In this document: piece after piece, positions 27,701-35,890 of the stretch
Numbering within the stretch: position 1 is the stretch's first letter
Layout of the letters: each line of letters opens with the position of its first letter
Assembly: GCA_945870575.1 (NCBI GenBank)
Contig: CAMBSK010000016.1
Coordinates: forward strand, 1 to 61,557
Direction: 5' to 3'
DNA: 61,557 nt
Source of the DNA: Bordetella parapertussis
GTDB taxonomy: Bacteria > Pseudomonadota > Gammaproteobacteria > Burkholderiales > Burkholderiaceae_C
The notes under the pieces: model-generated
The model's database searches: none
Seen by the model: only the letters and a program-made list of their open reading frames with translations
Told to the model about the DNA's origin: nothing
Translations under genes and position numbers: made by a program

Positions 27701-28752
27701 CCTTGTCCGTACATCAGTTTCAGTTTGCCGCTGCTGTTGCTGGATGTGATGGGCGCGTTGATGTAAATATCTTTGTAAGCGCTTAAAGTCAGTAGAGTGG
27801 CCGCGCTCCAACTGACATCTGAGTTCACATAAATATTGCCCGAATCGCTGCCGCTGGTGTCATCGGTGGCAATGATTACATTGGTACTGTCTAGACTGGT
27901 GCTTAACGTGGTCGCCCCAATTCCGCTGCTGGTGGACGCACTGGAGCCGCTGCTGATGGTGAAGTCGGTCGGGTCTATCAGCCACTCGCCGCTGCTGCCG
28001 TCAGCAGCCCGGGCGTAAACCCTGGCTGTATCTGCAATGCGCACGACAGCCGCACTGGTTTCAATGAAACCGGGGGTGTTGCTGACCGCGCTTGACGTGT
28101 CCAGCCTGCCGCTGAGCGACACGCTGCCGTTTTGCTTGTCGCCCAATAACAAAATGCGTCCGCCTGGTGATGTGATGTTGCCCGGGTTGCTGACATTGCC
28201 GGCCATCAAAGCGGCATAACCGCCTTCAGCGGTTTGTATGCGGCCCTCATTGACGACGGATGCCTTGTCATTGCCCGCCGACACCGCGCCTTGAAGCTGG
28301 GCTGGTTTGGTGTTGTCCGCCAGGTTCAGGGTGGACGCGACCAAGCCGCCCACATTGACTTGCGCGCCCGGGCCGAAATACACACCGGCCGGGTTGATCA
28401 GCCACACCTGGCCGTTGGCGCTAAGTTTTCCCAGGATGCGCGAACCGTTAGGGTCACTGATTCGGTTGATGGCCACAGAGGAGGCGCCGGGTTGAACAAA
28501 TTTGACAATCTCAGTCGGGCCAACATTGAACTGTTGCCAATTCAGCGTGGCTTTGTTGCTGGTTTGTGTGACGGTGGTGACGCTTTGCCCGCCTTGGCTT
28601 GACTGTATGACAACGGCCTGACCGCTGACCACTTGAGCACCTTGAGGCCCAGCGTGAGCCAGAACAGGGCAGAGCAACAGCGACACCCAGCAACTCTGGC
28701 TCACTTTCTTCGTTTTATAGTGTGATAAAGCATTCATTTTCGGATTCATCAA
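24781..28752 (-). CDS. TpsA-like haemagglutinin fused to a TpsB (ShlB/FhaC)-type outer-membrane barrel
   Basis: A 1323-residue exported protein. Residues 17-34 form the signal peptide (VSLLLCPVLAHA). About 35-250 is the TPS/haemagglutination N-terminal domain, with NWQQFNVGPTEIVKFVQP, NRISDPNGSRILGKL and WLINPAGVYFGPGAQVNVGG. GLUG-type repeats lie near 505-600 (GGLVGRNYGSIKNSF, GGLIGRNYGSVVNSY). A YDG/MBG-like module follows at 675-750 (KVYDGTTTTTAASYTDPG), then a Ser/Thr linker (750-945). Residues 970-1323 match the 16-strand barrel of ShlB/FhaC transporters: NMQYGRWSYEMPM, RVGATSAYLKYKLGG, and SFGGAHNVRAYAPGVLSGD, which carries the VRxY tip motif. No POTRA domain is visible. TpsA and TpsB are normally separate proteins, so this may secrete its own passenger. 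AT-rich DNA lies upstream. Confidence 0.85.
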   Translation of the reverse strand: MMNPKMNALSHYKTKKVSQSCWVSLLLCPVLAHAGPQGAQVVSGQAVVIQSSQGGQSVTTVTQTSNKATLNWQQFNVGPTEIVKFVQPGASSVAINRISDPNGSRILGKLSANGQVWLINPAGVYFGPGAQVNVGGLVASTLNLADNTKPAQLQGAVSAGNDKASVVNEGRIQTAEGGYAALMAGNVSNPGNITSPGGRILLLGDKQNGSVSLSGRLDTSSAVSNTPGFIETSAAVVRIADTARVYARAADGSSGEWLIDPTDFTISSGSSASTSSGIGATTLSTSLDSTNVIIATDDTSGSDSGNIYVNSDVSWSAATLLTLSAYKDIYINAPITSSNSSGKLKLMYGQGSTSGSISGVVSDYYVNAPVTLAAGTNLYTQLGSDTTNLKSYQVITGLGSSGSTTASDLQGMNGDLTANYALGADIDASGTSSWSTSTYVKGFTKIGNNTTSADYYSGTFAGLGHVISDLYLYRPLVGVSGLFAVLSSDAVLRDTGMVNMAITTNSSGGLVGRNYGSIKNSFTTGSITSQAGFVGGLAGDNGDTGTITNSYSTATVTATTDIPAGGLIGRNYGSVVNSYASGSVSGTSGYTGGLIGNLMAIGSVTDSVWNTQTSGQSSGAGINSATSGNDDFTGLIPAEMKLVSNFSNWDFTTPWIIYSSYTEPLLRAFMTPLTISAYAYGTKVYDGTTTTTAASYTDPGSLSKTFSGSISFALDGADVGAHSVVASGFYSDQLGYQISYSFSTNSVTVTSSASSSTTAVPSITNTDISSTASTSTTPTSTATTSTASTSSGIAPASANSSSATSAAPTSTASTVSGSASTTTSTTVTATAVGNSTTATVTLLTPVIESDTTSAPANETVSNTNTEISSAASDKCDDSNNQSVTTYTAINTDSQEEQTHASDTQISGHSNTCDSTNVNTSGNTASTQFYLGYASANADQVTAQKQSQLTLPSISDKLPGGRTVEKNAELPAGLNHAWNAEFSVNNHGSSYTGETQTSLRQQHTQLLSNGDSLDLNLLASSGNMQYGRWSYEMPMRQDGWRVGATSAYLKYKLGGSAASLDAYGNARQNSVWADQLLFNNRQTQWNWRTQYDRIALQDVEEASSTNNDRLLQVWHLGTSGARADSVGGGRTWLNLDLLWSYLRFNDTTAQTTDASAAETQGHSNRLTLSAGRLQPLGDNTQLMLNWQAQWANQNLDTTQKMSFGGAHNVRAYAPGVLSGDAGHLLTAEIKHRLTPTGKAVTISGDLYASVFVDAGWLTLYQNPYASGSNQARLAGAGVGLSWEGPRYWRASFSVSQPIGNEPSQLSGSSYLHANAWLELSKGFR

Positions 28753-28966
28753 AATCTATAATTAATAAATTTCAATAAATAAATGTTAATAACAATTAAA
28801 TCAATAAATTCAATAATTAATTATTAAATACAATTATGTTGTTGTTTAACATCAAAAATACACCTTTAATAGCACACATTTTTTCCGATAATTGAAAAAA
28901 GTTGGTATTTCAAGCCATTCACAGCAGTTTTTTTCGGCTGGTCGTGGTCGTCACCAATAATCCGGG
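28753..28966. promoter_or_regulatory. AT-rich divergent intergenic region
   Basis: This 214-base stretch is far richer in A and T than its surroundings, with repeated AATTAATAAAT-like words from 28755 to 28845. It separates the TpsA/TpsB-like gene (minus) from the HDAC-like gene (plus). Such DNA is typical of xenogeneic-silencer binding upstream of acquired surface-protein genes. I could not choose a single promoter because many TATAAT-like words occur. Confidence 0.4.
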
Positions 28967-29896
28967 ATGCACATTTACTTTGCCGCTACACATATTCAAA
29001 CGCTGCCCGCCGGGCACCGTTTCCCTATGGGCAAATACGAGTTGCTGAGAAAGCGGCTGGTGGCTGAGTTGCCGCAATTGCAATTGGCACTGGCTGATGC
29101 GGCCAGCGACGGCGAACTGGCACTCGTGCACACGCCTGACTACATAGAAGCAGTCATGCAGGGCGGCTTGAGCGAGGCAGCCCAGCGCGAAATCGGCTTT
29201 CCCTGGTCAGAGGGCATGGTCGAGCGGGCGCGACGGTCTGTGGGCGCCACACTCAGCGCGGCGCGTACCGCCATGAAAGTAGGCGTGGCCGCCAACCTGG
29301 CAGGCGGCACCCATCATGCTTACGCCGACAAGGGCAGCGGTTTTTGTGTGTTCAATGACGTGGCCGTGGCAGCGCGTTTGCTACAAGCCGAAACCGGGCG
29401 GGTGCGGCGCAGGCAATTGCAAGTGGCGGTGATCGACTTGGATGTGCACCAGGGCAATGGCACGGCGCATATTTTTCGGGATGACCCGACGGTGTTCACG
29501 TTTTCCATGCACGGTGCCAAAAATTTCCCGTTCCGCAAGGAAAACAGCGATTTAGACATTGAATTGCCCGACGGCTGCGGCGACGATGACTACCTGGCGC
29601 AGTTGCAATCCGGTTTGCAGCAACTGCAAGCGCTTTGTCAGCCTGAGTTGATTTTTTACCTGGCGGGAGCCGATCCGCACGAAGGCGACCGGCTAGGTCG
29701 CTTGCAACTGAGCTTTGCGGGGCTGCAAATGCGCGACCGCATGGTGCTGCAATGGGCCGGTAAAAGGCGCATTCCTTTGGCGATGGTCATGGCCGGCGGC
29801 TACGGCAAAGACGTGGCAGACACGGTGCAGGTGCAAATAAATACATTCACGCTGGCTTATGAGGTCTGGCAACACTGGCAAAATCAGCAGCCATGA
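28967..29896 (+). CDS. Histone-deacetylase-family amidohydrolase
   Basis: A 309-residue Zn-dependent deacetylase of the HDAC/AcuC/APAH superfamily, bacterial class IV-like. Motifs: LPAGHRFPMGKYELL (17-31), GGTHHAYADKGSGFCVFND with the tandem histidines, VIDLDVHQGNGTAHIF with the metal-binding Asp and His, and YLAGADPHEGDRLG with a further metal Asp. All catalytic residues are kept. Bacterial members deacetylate polyamines, acetoin-related enzymes or acetyl-lysine; the substrate here is unknown. The ATG at 28967 matches the family's usual N-terminus. It opens an eight-gene operon and overlaps the thioesterase gene by four bases. Confidence 0.9.
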   Translation: MHIYFAATHIQTLPAGHRFPMGKYELLRKRLVAELPQLQLALADAASDGELALVHTPDYIEAVMQGGLSEAAQREIGFPWSEGMVERARRSVGATLSAARTAMKVGVAANLAGGTHHAYADKGSGFCVFNDVAVAARLLQAETGRVRRRQLQVAVIDLDVHQGNGTAHIFRDDPTVFTFSMHGAKNFPFRKENSDLDIELPDGCGDDDYLAQLQSGLQQLQALCQPELIFYLAGADPHEGDRLGRLQLSFAGLQMRDRMVLQWAGKRRIPLAMVMAGGYGKDVADTVQVQINTFTLAYEVWQHWQNQQP

Positions 29897-30339
29897 CATC
29901 TACCTCCTCCCGCCCGCAAGCGCTAGAGCGCTCAGCCTTTAAAAGCTTTAGAAACATTTCCACCCGCTGGATGGACAACGACGCTTACGGGCATGTGAAC
30001 AACGTGGTGTATTACCAGTGGTTTGACACGGTGGTGAACGCACACTTGATTGAAAACGGCGCGCTGGATATTCACAGCGGCGAGACCATAGGCCTGGTGG
30101 TTGAGACGCATTGCAATTTTTTTTCCTCGCTGGCTTTTCCGCAAACCGTGCAAGCCGGTATCAAAGTGGGGCGCATCGGTGCTTCCAGCGTGCGCTACGA
30201 GGTCGGCATCTTTGCCGAAGACGCGCCGCTGTGCGCTGCACACGGTCATTTCATTCATGTCTATGTAGACAAACTCACGCGCAGGCCAGTGTCACAACTG
30301 CCTGCTGCTCTTTTAAACGTTTTAGAAAAATTGACATGA
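29893..30339 (+). CDS. Acyl-CoA thioesterase, 4HBT/YbgC hotdog fold
   Basis: A 148-residue hotdog-fold thioesterase. The active-site signature is RWMDNDAYGHVNNVVYYQWFD at about residues 25-45, with D28 and D30 in the place of the catalytic Asp, followed by the beta sheet and a closing helix. Such enzymes hydrolyse short-chain or aromatic acyl-CoAs. It overlaps the HDAC-like gene by 4 bases before it and the nitroreductase gene by 4 bases after it (ATGA), so all three are probably translated in a coupled manner. No substrate can be read from the sequence. Confidence 0.9.
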   Translation: MTSTSSRPQALERSAFKSFRNISTRWMDNDAYGHVNNVVYYQWFDTVVNAHLIENGALDIHSGETIGLVVETHCNFFSSLAFPQTVQAGIKVGRIGASSVRYEVGIFAEDAPLCAAHGHFIHVYVDKLTRRPVSQLPAALLNVLEKLT

Positions 30340-31034
30340 GCATTTCCGCCAACGTTCAACAAGCCATAGACACGCGCATGTCAGCGCGTGCCTTCACTCA
30401 GCAACCGGTTGCGCGTGAACTTCTCACTGAATTGCTGGCGCAGGCTGCGCGCGCGCCCTCGGGCACCAACACCCAGCCGTGGAAAGTCTATGTGTTGCAA
30501 GGCCACAGCCGCGACACACTGGTGGACAAAGTGTGTACCGCGCACGACGAGGTGAGAGCTCATCCTGAGAAAGCTGCCGAGTACCGCGAGCCCTACGACT
30601 ATTACCCGGAAAAATGGGTCAGCCCCTTCATAGACAGACGGCGCGAAAACGGCTGGAGCTTGTACGGTTTGCTCGGTATTACCAAGGGCGACAAAGACAA
30701 AATGCACGCGCAGCACCAGCGCAATTACCGTTTTTTTGATGCGCCGGTTGGTCTGATGTTCACGCTGGACAAAGTCATGGGCCGTGGCTCGCTGGTGGAT
30801 TACGGTATGTTTTTGCAAACATTGATGCTGGCCGCCAGAGGCATGGGTTTGCATACCTGCCCGCAGGCGGCGTGGAACGGCTTTGCCAGCATTGTTCTGC
30901 CGCACGTAGGCGCGGGTGAGGATGAAATGCTGGTTTGCGGCATGGCCCTAGGCTATGCGGACGACAGCGAGATTGTGAACACCTTTCGCACGCCGCGCGA
31001 ACCCGTGACGGCTTTCACTCGTTGGCTCGATTAA
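30336..31034 (+). CDS. Nitroreductase family flavoprotein
   Basis: A 232-residue FMN-dependent NAD(P)H oxidoreductase. The FMN-binding N-terminus reads [12 protein letters not shown] and the next element is [20 protein letters not shown] (family motif PSGxNxQPW). The C-terminal FMN and dimer part includes [20 protein letters not shown] and MALGYADD. The ATG at 30336 overlaps the thioesterase stop and begins the family sequence; a longer in-frame reading would run through the thioesterase gene in another frame. Substrates in the family include nitroaromatics, quinones and enones. pncB follows after 13 bases, a frequent link between flavin or NAD chemistry and nicotinate salvage. Confidence 0.9.
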   Translation: MSISANVQQAIDTRMSARAFTQQPVARELLTELLAQAARAPSGTNTQPWKVYVLQGHSRDTLVDKVCTAHDEVRAHPEKAAEYREPYDYYPEKWVSPFIDRRRENGWSLYGLLGITKGDKDKMHAQHQRNYRFFDAPVGLMFTLDKVMGRGSLVDYGMFLQTLMLAARGMGLHTCPQAAWNGFASIVLPHVGAGEDEMLVCGMALGYADDSEIVNTFRTPREPVTAFTRWLD

Positions 31035-31047
31035 AGCGGACCTCGCC

Positions 31048-32259
31048 ATGATCATTACCAGTCTGCTGGACACGGATTTGTACAAATTCACCATGATGCA
31101 AGCGGTGCTGCATCAGTTTCCCGGCGCGCAGGTGTCTTACAAATTTAAATGCCGCACACCCGGCGTGCAGCTCGCGCCTCATGTGGACGAGATACGCAGC
31201 GAAATTAAATCGCTGTGCCAGTTGAAGTTTTCAGAACAAGAGTTGGCATGGATGCGCGCATTGCGTTTCATCAAAAGCGACTTTGTCGACTTTTTAGGTT
31301 TGTTTCGGCTGAATGAAAAATACATCACCGTCAACGCCTTGCCCGATGGTTCCATTGACATTCAAATCAAAGGCCCGTGGTTGCACACCATCTTGTTTGA
31401 AATTCCGGTGCTGGCCATTGTCAACGAGGTGTATTTCCGCCGCACCCAACCGGTGCCGGATTACGTGGAAGGGCGCAAGCGCTTGGACACCAAGGTTGCG
31501 CAGTTGCAGGCCGTCGATCTGGGGGACTTGAAAATTGCCGACTACGGCACGCGCAGGCGCTTTTCTAAGTCCTGGCACGAAGAAGTGTTGCGTGTGCTGA
31601 CTGCACGTTTGGGGGCGGGACCGACCGGGCGTTTTGCTGGTTCTAGCAATTGTTTGTTTGCCAAAAGCTTGGGCTTGACGCCTTTGGGCACCATGGCGCA
31701 CGAATACCTGCAAGCGTGCCAAGCACTAGGCCCACGTTTGCGCGATAGCCAAGTGTTCGGTTTTGAAACATGGGCGCGTGAATACCGGGGGGACTTAGGC
31801 ATTGCGCTCAGCGACGTCTATGGTATCGAACCGTTTTTGCGCGATTTCGACATGTACTTTTGCAAATTGTTTGACGGTGCTCGCCACGACAGCGGCGACC
31901 CGTTCAGCTGGGGTGAGCGCATGATCGATCATTACAAACTCAACCGGGTCGATCCCTTGACCAAGACCTTGATCTTCAGCGACGGTTTGACTGTGCCGCG
32001 CACCATAGAGCTTTACCAACGCTTTCGCGGTCGTTGCCAACTGGCATTCGGCATAGGCACCAACTTGACCAACGACCTTGGCTATGAGCCATTGCAAATC
32101 GTTATCAAGATGGTGGAATGCAATGGACAGCCGGTGGCCAAGCTGTCAGATACACCCTCTAAAAACATGTGCGAAGACGCTAACTACATGGCGTATTTGC
32201 GGCAGGTGTTTGACATTGCGCAACCTGCAAATTCCACCTCTTCATCTTCATCGCCCTAA
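31048..32259 (+). CDS. pncB: Nicotinate phosphoribosyltransferase
   Basis: A 403-residue enzyme of the Preiss-Handler NAD salvage pathway: nicotinate plus PRPP gives nicotinate mononucleotide, with ATP hydrolysis. Typical elements are [19 protein letters not shown] at the N-terminus, [13 protein letters not shown], and [20 protein letters not shown], whose His is the autophosphorylated residue in the family. [17 protein letters not shown] and [16 protein letters not shown] form the phosphoribosyl site. The length matches E. coli PncB (400). The next gene's ATG directly abuts the TAA stop. Confidence 0.96.
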   Translation: MIITSLLDTDLYKFTMMQAVLHQFPGAQVSYKFKCRTPGVQLAPHVDEIRSEIKSLCQLKFSEQELAWMRALRFIKSDFVDFLGLFRLNEKYITVNALPDGSIDIQIKGPWLHTILFEIPVLAIVNEVYFRRTQPVPDYVEGRKRLDTKVAQLQAVDLGDLKIADYGTRRRFSKSWHEEVLRVLTARLGAGPTGRFAGSSNCLFAKSLGLTPLGTMAHEYLQACQALGPRLRDSQVFGFETWAREYRGDLGIALSDVYGIEPFLRDFDMYFCKLFDGARHDSGDPFSWGERMIDHYKLNRVDPLTKTLIFSDGLTVPRTIELYQRFRGRCQLAFGIGTNLTNDLGYEPLQIVIKMVECNGQPVAKLSDTPSKNMCEDANYMAYLRQVFDIAQPANSTSSSSSP

Positions 32260-33591
32260 ATGAATTATTTGAAACTCTTAGCTTTGTTTGTGTTCGCCTG
32301 GCTGGTCAATCTTGCTGCACCTGAGTTGCTGCTGAAAATGGAAGGTATGGCAATCGCCGAGTCTGTTCTGGCGACATCACTCTGGTGCATTTCGCTGATG
32401 TTGGGTTTTGGCTGGGCTTGTAGCAAGCTGTCCACTGGCACTGTGTTTCCCAGCTTCACGCTGCAATTGCTGATCGGCATTGTCTTGCATGACGCCTTGC
32501 AACCGCTGTCTGTGCAATTGGTGTTGGCTGTTGTGGTGTGCACCGCACTGGCAGCTTTGATACTCAAATCCGGCGGCGATGAAATCGACCGCAAAGAGTT
32601 TCTGTCCATCGCCTGGCCAACGCTGATGATTGCCGTGGTCGGCTATGGCATCACTTTCTTTGTCATGTTCCCTTTCCTGGTCTGGCTGGGATTGAGAGCT
32701 GAGCAAGCTGCCTTGCTGTCGGCCATCATTGGTTCGACCGACCCGGCGGCATTGATACCGACATTGAAGCACTTGATGTTTAAACACGTGTACCAGCGCG
32801 TGGTGAATGTGTCGGTGGCCGAGAGCGCGCTGAATGACGCTGTTGGCGCCATTTTCACTGCTGCCGTGGCCAACATGGTGCTAGATAAATCTCCCATGGA
32901 CAGCGTTGAAGCGCTGTCGCAAACCTTGTTCAGCTCCCACAATCTGATCAACTTGGGGCAGCAGTTTTTGTTTGGTTGCCTCGCCGGTATCGCCGGTTGG
33001 CTGTTGACGCAGGCTTATGGAAAGTTCAGAGAGCGTGAGCACCAACGCGGTCTGGCGCATCCGGCGTTTGATTTTGCGCTGCTGTTGTTCATTCCGCTGG
33101 CGACTTTTCTGCTGGCACAAATGCTGCACGGCAATGGTTTTCTGGCGGCGTTTGTGGCGGGGTTGTTGGCCAATTTCAACCACAAGCAAAGCTATTTTCA
33201 AAGTGGCTTGCATCACATGGAAACACACATAGAGAGCCTGGCTAAACCGGTGATCTTCATGATGGTAGGGCCATTCGTCTCGCCGCAAATGTTGGCCGAT
33301 ACGGCAGTGTCCGGATTTCTGGTGGCCTTGGTGTTTATGTTGGTGGCCAGGCCGGTGGCGGTGTTTGCCTCGTTGCTGGTGACAAACATCAGACTGGAGG
33401 AAAAATTGTTTTTGTGCGTGGTGCGTGAAACCGGTGTCATACCCGTGGTGCTGGCCGTCATCACCGTGGCGCAATTTCCAACCATGACCATGTTGATGCC
33501 CTTGACCGCTTGGGTTGTCATCTGGACATTGACCTTGTTACCTGCCATCACACCTTGGTGGGCGGCTAAATTGAAAATGTTGAACGAATGA
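32260..33591 (+). CDS. Cation:proton antiporter, CPA1 family
   Basis: A 443-residue inner-membrane protein with about twelve helices. The Na+/H+ exchanger fingerprints are present: GSTDPAALIPTLK (unwound helix 4 motif) and NVSVAESALNDAVGAIF, with the ESxxND motif carrying the ion-binding Asp near residue 193. Later helices include GFLAAFVAGLLANF. No C-terminal regulatory domain is seen, so it is the compact bacterial type. The start codon abuts the pncB stop and the stop overlaps the next gene by four bases. Whether it moves Na+ or K+ cannot be told. Confidence 0.9.
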   Translation: MNYLKLLALFVFAWLVNLAAPELLLKMEGMAIAESVLATSLWCISLMLGFGWACSKLSTGTVFPSFTLQLLIGIVLHDALQPLSVQLVLAVVVCTALAALILKSGGDEIDRKEFLSIAWPTLMIAVVGYGITFFVMFPFLVWLGLRAEQAALLSAIIGSTDPAALIPTLKHLMFKHVYQRVVNVSVAESALNDAVGAIFTAAVANMVLDKSPMDSVEALSQTLFSSHNLINLGQQFLFGCLAGIAGWLLTQAYGKFREREHQRGLAHPAFDFALLLFIPLATFLLAQMLHGNGFLAAFVAGLLANFNHKQSYFQSGLHHMETHIESLAKPVIFMMVGPFVSPQMLADTAVSGFLVALVFMLVARPVAVFASLLVTNIRLEEKLFLCVVRETGVIPVVLAVITVAQFPTMTMLMPLTAWVVIWTLTLLPAITPWWAAKLKMLNE

Positions 33592-34571
33592 AACCCAAAC
33601 TTATCGTGTCCCGTCCGATCTACCCTGATGTGATCGAGAGATTAAAAGCTGATTTTGAAGTCACAGCCCACCAGACCGACCCTGAATGGAATATCGAGCG
33701 TTGGACCCAGGCGCTGAGTCAGCATGACGGCGCGCTGACCATGGGCATAGAAACGGTCAACGAAGAGGTGCTGACCGCCTGCCCGCGTTTGCGCATCTGC
33801 GCCAATTTGTCCGTGGGCTATAACAATTTTGACGTGCCGGCCATGACGCGACACAAGGTGTTAGCTACCAACGCGCCTGATGTGTTGACCGAGACCACGG
33901 CTGACTTCGGGTTTGCATTGTTGATGGCGGCAGCGCGCCGCGTCACCGAGAGCGAGCGTTACATACGCGAAGGTCATTGGCAGAAATGGGCGCTAGAGTC
34001 GTTTGCTGGCATGGCGGTACACGGCAGCACCTTGGGCATCATCGGCATGGGGCGCATCGGACAGGCTATTGCCAAGCGTGGCGCGCACGGCTTCAATATG
34101 CGTGTTATTTATCACAACCGCAGCCGTCTCAGCGCGTCGGATGAGGCCGCATGCAAGGCCACGTATGTGAGCAAACAAGAATTGTTGCAACAAGCCGACC
34201 ACGTGGTGTTGGTGTTGCCTTACAGCAAAGAGTCGCACCACACCATAGGCGCGGCAGAGCTCGCGTTGATGAAACCGACCGCCACACTGGTGAACATCGC
34301 GCGCGGCGGCATCATTGACGATGCGGCTTTGGCCAAGGCTTTGGCCACCGGTCAAATTGCCGCAGCAGGTTTGGACGTGTTTGAAGGCGAACCCAAATTA
34401 CACCCGGATTTATTGAAAGTACCGAATGCTGTGCTGACACCGCACATCGGCAGTTCCACGCGCGCGACGCGGTTGGCCATGGCCAATCTGGCCGCAGACA
34501 ACCTGATTGCTTTTTTCAGCAATGGCACGGTGCTCACGCCACTTAACCCCGAGGTATTGACCCGCCCATGA
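33588..34571 (+). CDS. D-2-hydroxyacid dehydrogenase (glyoxylate/hydroxypyruvate reductase type)
   Basis: A 327-residue NAD(P)-dependent dehydrogenase, GhrB/gluconate 2-dehydrogenase-like. The Rossmann motif GIIGMGRIGQAIAKR lies at about residues 148-162. Catalytic residues are Arg in NIARGGIIDD, Glu in LDVFEGEP, and His in LTPHIGSST. The N-terminal substrate part includes ANLSVGYNNFDVP. YHNRSRL after the Rossmann strand suggests a preference for NADPH. Overlaps of four bases on both sides place it firmly in the operon with the antiporter and rmuC. Confidence 0.93.
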   Translation: MKPKLIVSRPIYPDVIERLKADFEVTAHQTDPEWNIERWTQALSQHDGALTMGIETVNEEVLTACPRLRICANLSVGYNNFDVPAMTRHKVLATNAPDVLTETTADFGFALLMAAARRVTESERYIREGHWQKWALESFAGMAVHGSTLGIIGMGRIGQAIAKRGAHGFNMRVIYHNRSRLSASDEAACKATYVSKQELLQQADHVVLVLPYSKESHHTIGAAELALMKPTATLVNIARGGIIDDAALAKALATGQIAAAGLDVFEGEPKLHPDLLKVPNAVLTPHIGSSTRATRLAMANLAADNLIAFFSNGTVLTPLNPEVLTRP

Positions 34572-35869
34572 ATACCGATTGGACCTACGTCATCGTGCTG
34601 GCCGGCGTTATTGGCGCGGCCTTTTATGCCATGCGCCGCTTCTCCAATGTCCCAGCGCAAAGCAACCAAGCCATGGAGCAGCTAGAGGAAAAGTTAGAAA
34701 GAATTTCGCGTGACATGCGTTTTGAAGTCAGCGAAAACTTACGCGCTAACCGTCAGGAAATGTCGCAAAGCATGGCTCAGTTTCAGCAAACCTTGACCGA
34801 GCAACTCTCCTTGATGCAGGCCACGCTCAATGCCCAGTTGCAAACCTTGGGCGAGGGCAATACGCGCCGCATGGCCGAGGTGCGCGAAACCTTGGACAGG
34901 CAATTGCAAAACTTGCAAGAAACCAATATTGCCAAGCTCGAAGAGATGCGCAAAACGGTGGATGAAAAACTGCAAACCACGTTGGAAAAGCGTTTGAGTG
35001 AAAGCTTCAAACAAGTGGCCGAGCGCCTAGAGCAAGTACACCAAGGTTTGGGGCAAATGCAAACCTTGGCACAAGGCGTGGGCGATTTGCAAAAAGTGCT
35101 GAGCAATGTGAAAACCCGAGGCATCTTTGGTGAAGTGCAATTGCAGGCGCTGCTAGACCAAGTGTTGACCATCGAGCAATATGGCAAGCAAGTGGAAACC
35201 AAACCGCGCAGCAACCAGCGTGTGGATTTCGCCATCAAATTGCCCGGCCGCAGCGATGACGGCACCGCTGTGTGGCTGCCCATAGACGCCAAGTTCCCGC
35301 GCGAAGACTATGAGCGTTTGCTCGAAGCGCAAAACCGTTCTGACGCGCCGGGTGCAGAAAGCGCGGCCAAAGCCATGGAAGCGCGTATTCGCTTGGAAGC
35401 CAAAACCATTGCAGAAAGTTATTTGGCGCCGCCGCACACCACCGACTTTGCGATTTTGTTTTTACCTGTCGAAGGTTTGTACGCCGAGGTGTTGCGACGC
35501 CCAGGTTTGATGGACGCTTTGCAGCGAGATTTTCGGGTCACGCTGGCCGGGCCGACCACGCTGCTTGCCATATTGAACAGCTTGCACATGGGCTTTCGCA
35601 CGCTCGCTTTGGAGAAACAAGCCTCTGAAGTGTGGAAGGTGTTGGGCGCGGTCAAAACCGAGTTTGAACGTTATGGCGAATGGGTGGCCAAGGTGCGCGA
35701 GCAAGTGCAAAAGGCGGCAGACACCTTGGACAAGGCCGACACGCGCAGCAAGCAAATGCGTCGCGCGCTCAAAGTGGTTGAAGCCTTGCCGGAGAGCGAA
35801 GCGCTGGCGCGATTGCCATTACAAATGGACGATATGTCAGACGTCATAGACCCTAACGACCCTGATTAA
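34568..35869 (+). CDS. rmuC: DNA recombination protein RmuC
   Basis: A 433-residue protein of the RmuC family, associated with limiting inversions at short inverted repeats. Residues 5-22 form one membrane-like helix (YVIVLAGVIGAAFYAM), residues 35-170 a long coiled coil (NLRANRQEMSQSMAQFQQTL and similar heptads), and residues 175-400 the RmuC nuclease-like domain (KTRGIFGEVQLQALLDQVL, LPIDAKFPREDYERLL, FAILFLPVEGLYAEVL). The acidic tail ends DPNDPD. It overlaps the dehydrogenase gene by four bases. Confidence 0.94.
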   Translation: MNTDWTYVIVLAGVIGAAFYAMRRFSNVPAQSNQAMEQLEEKLERISRDMRFEVSENLRANRQEMSQSMAQFQQTLTEQLSLMQATLNAQLQTLGEGNTRRMAEVRETLDRQLQNLQETNIAKLEEMRKTVDEKLQTTLEKRLSESFKQVAERLEQVHQGLGQMQTLAQGVGDLQKVLSNVKTRGIFGEVQLQALLDQVLTIEQYGKQVETKPRSNQRVDFAIKLPGRSDDGTAVWLPIDAKFPREDYERLLEAQNRSDAPGAESAAKAMEARIRLEAKTIAESYLAPPHTTDFAILFLPVEGLYAEVLRRPGLMDALQRDFRVTLAGPTTLLAILNSLHMGFRTLALEKQASEVWKVLGAVKTEFERYGEWVAKVREQVQKAADTLDKADTRSKQMRRALKVVEALPESEALARLPLQMDDMSDVIDPNDPD

Positions 35870-35890
35870 GCTGCGCCTGTACACCTTGTT

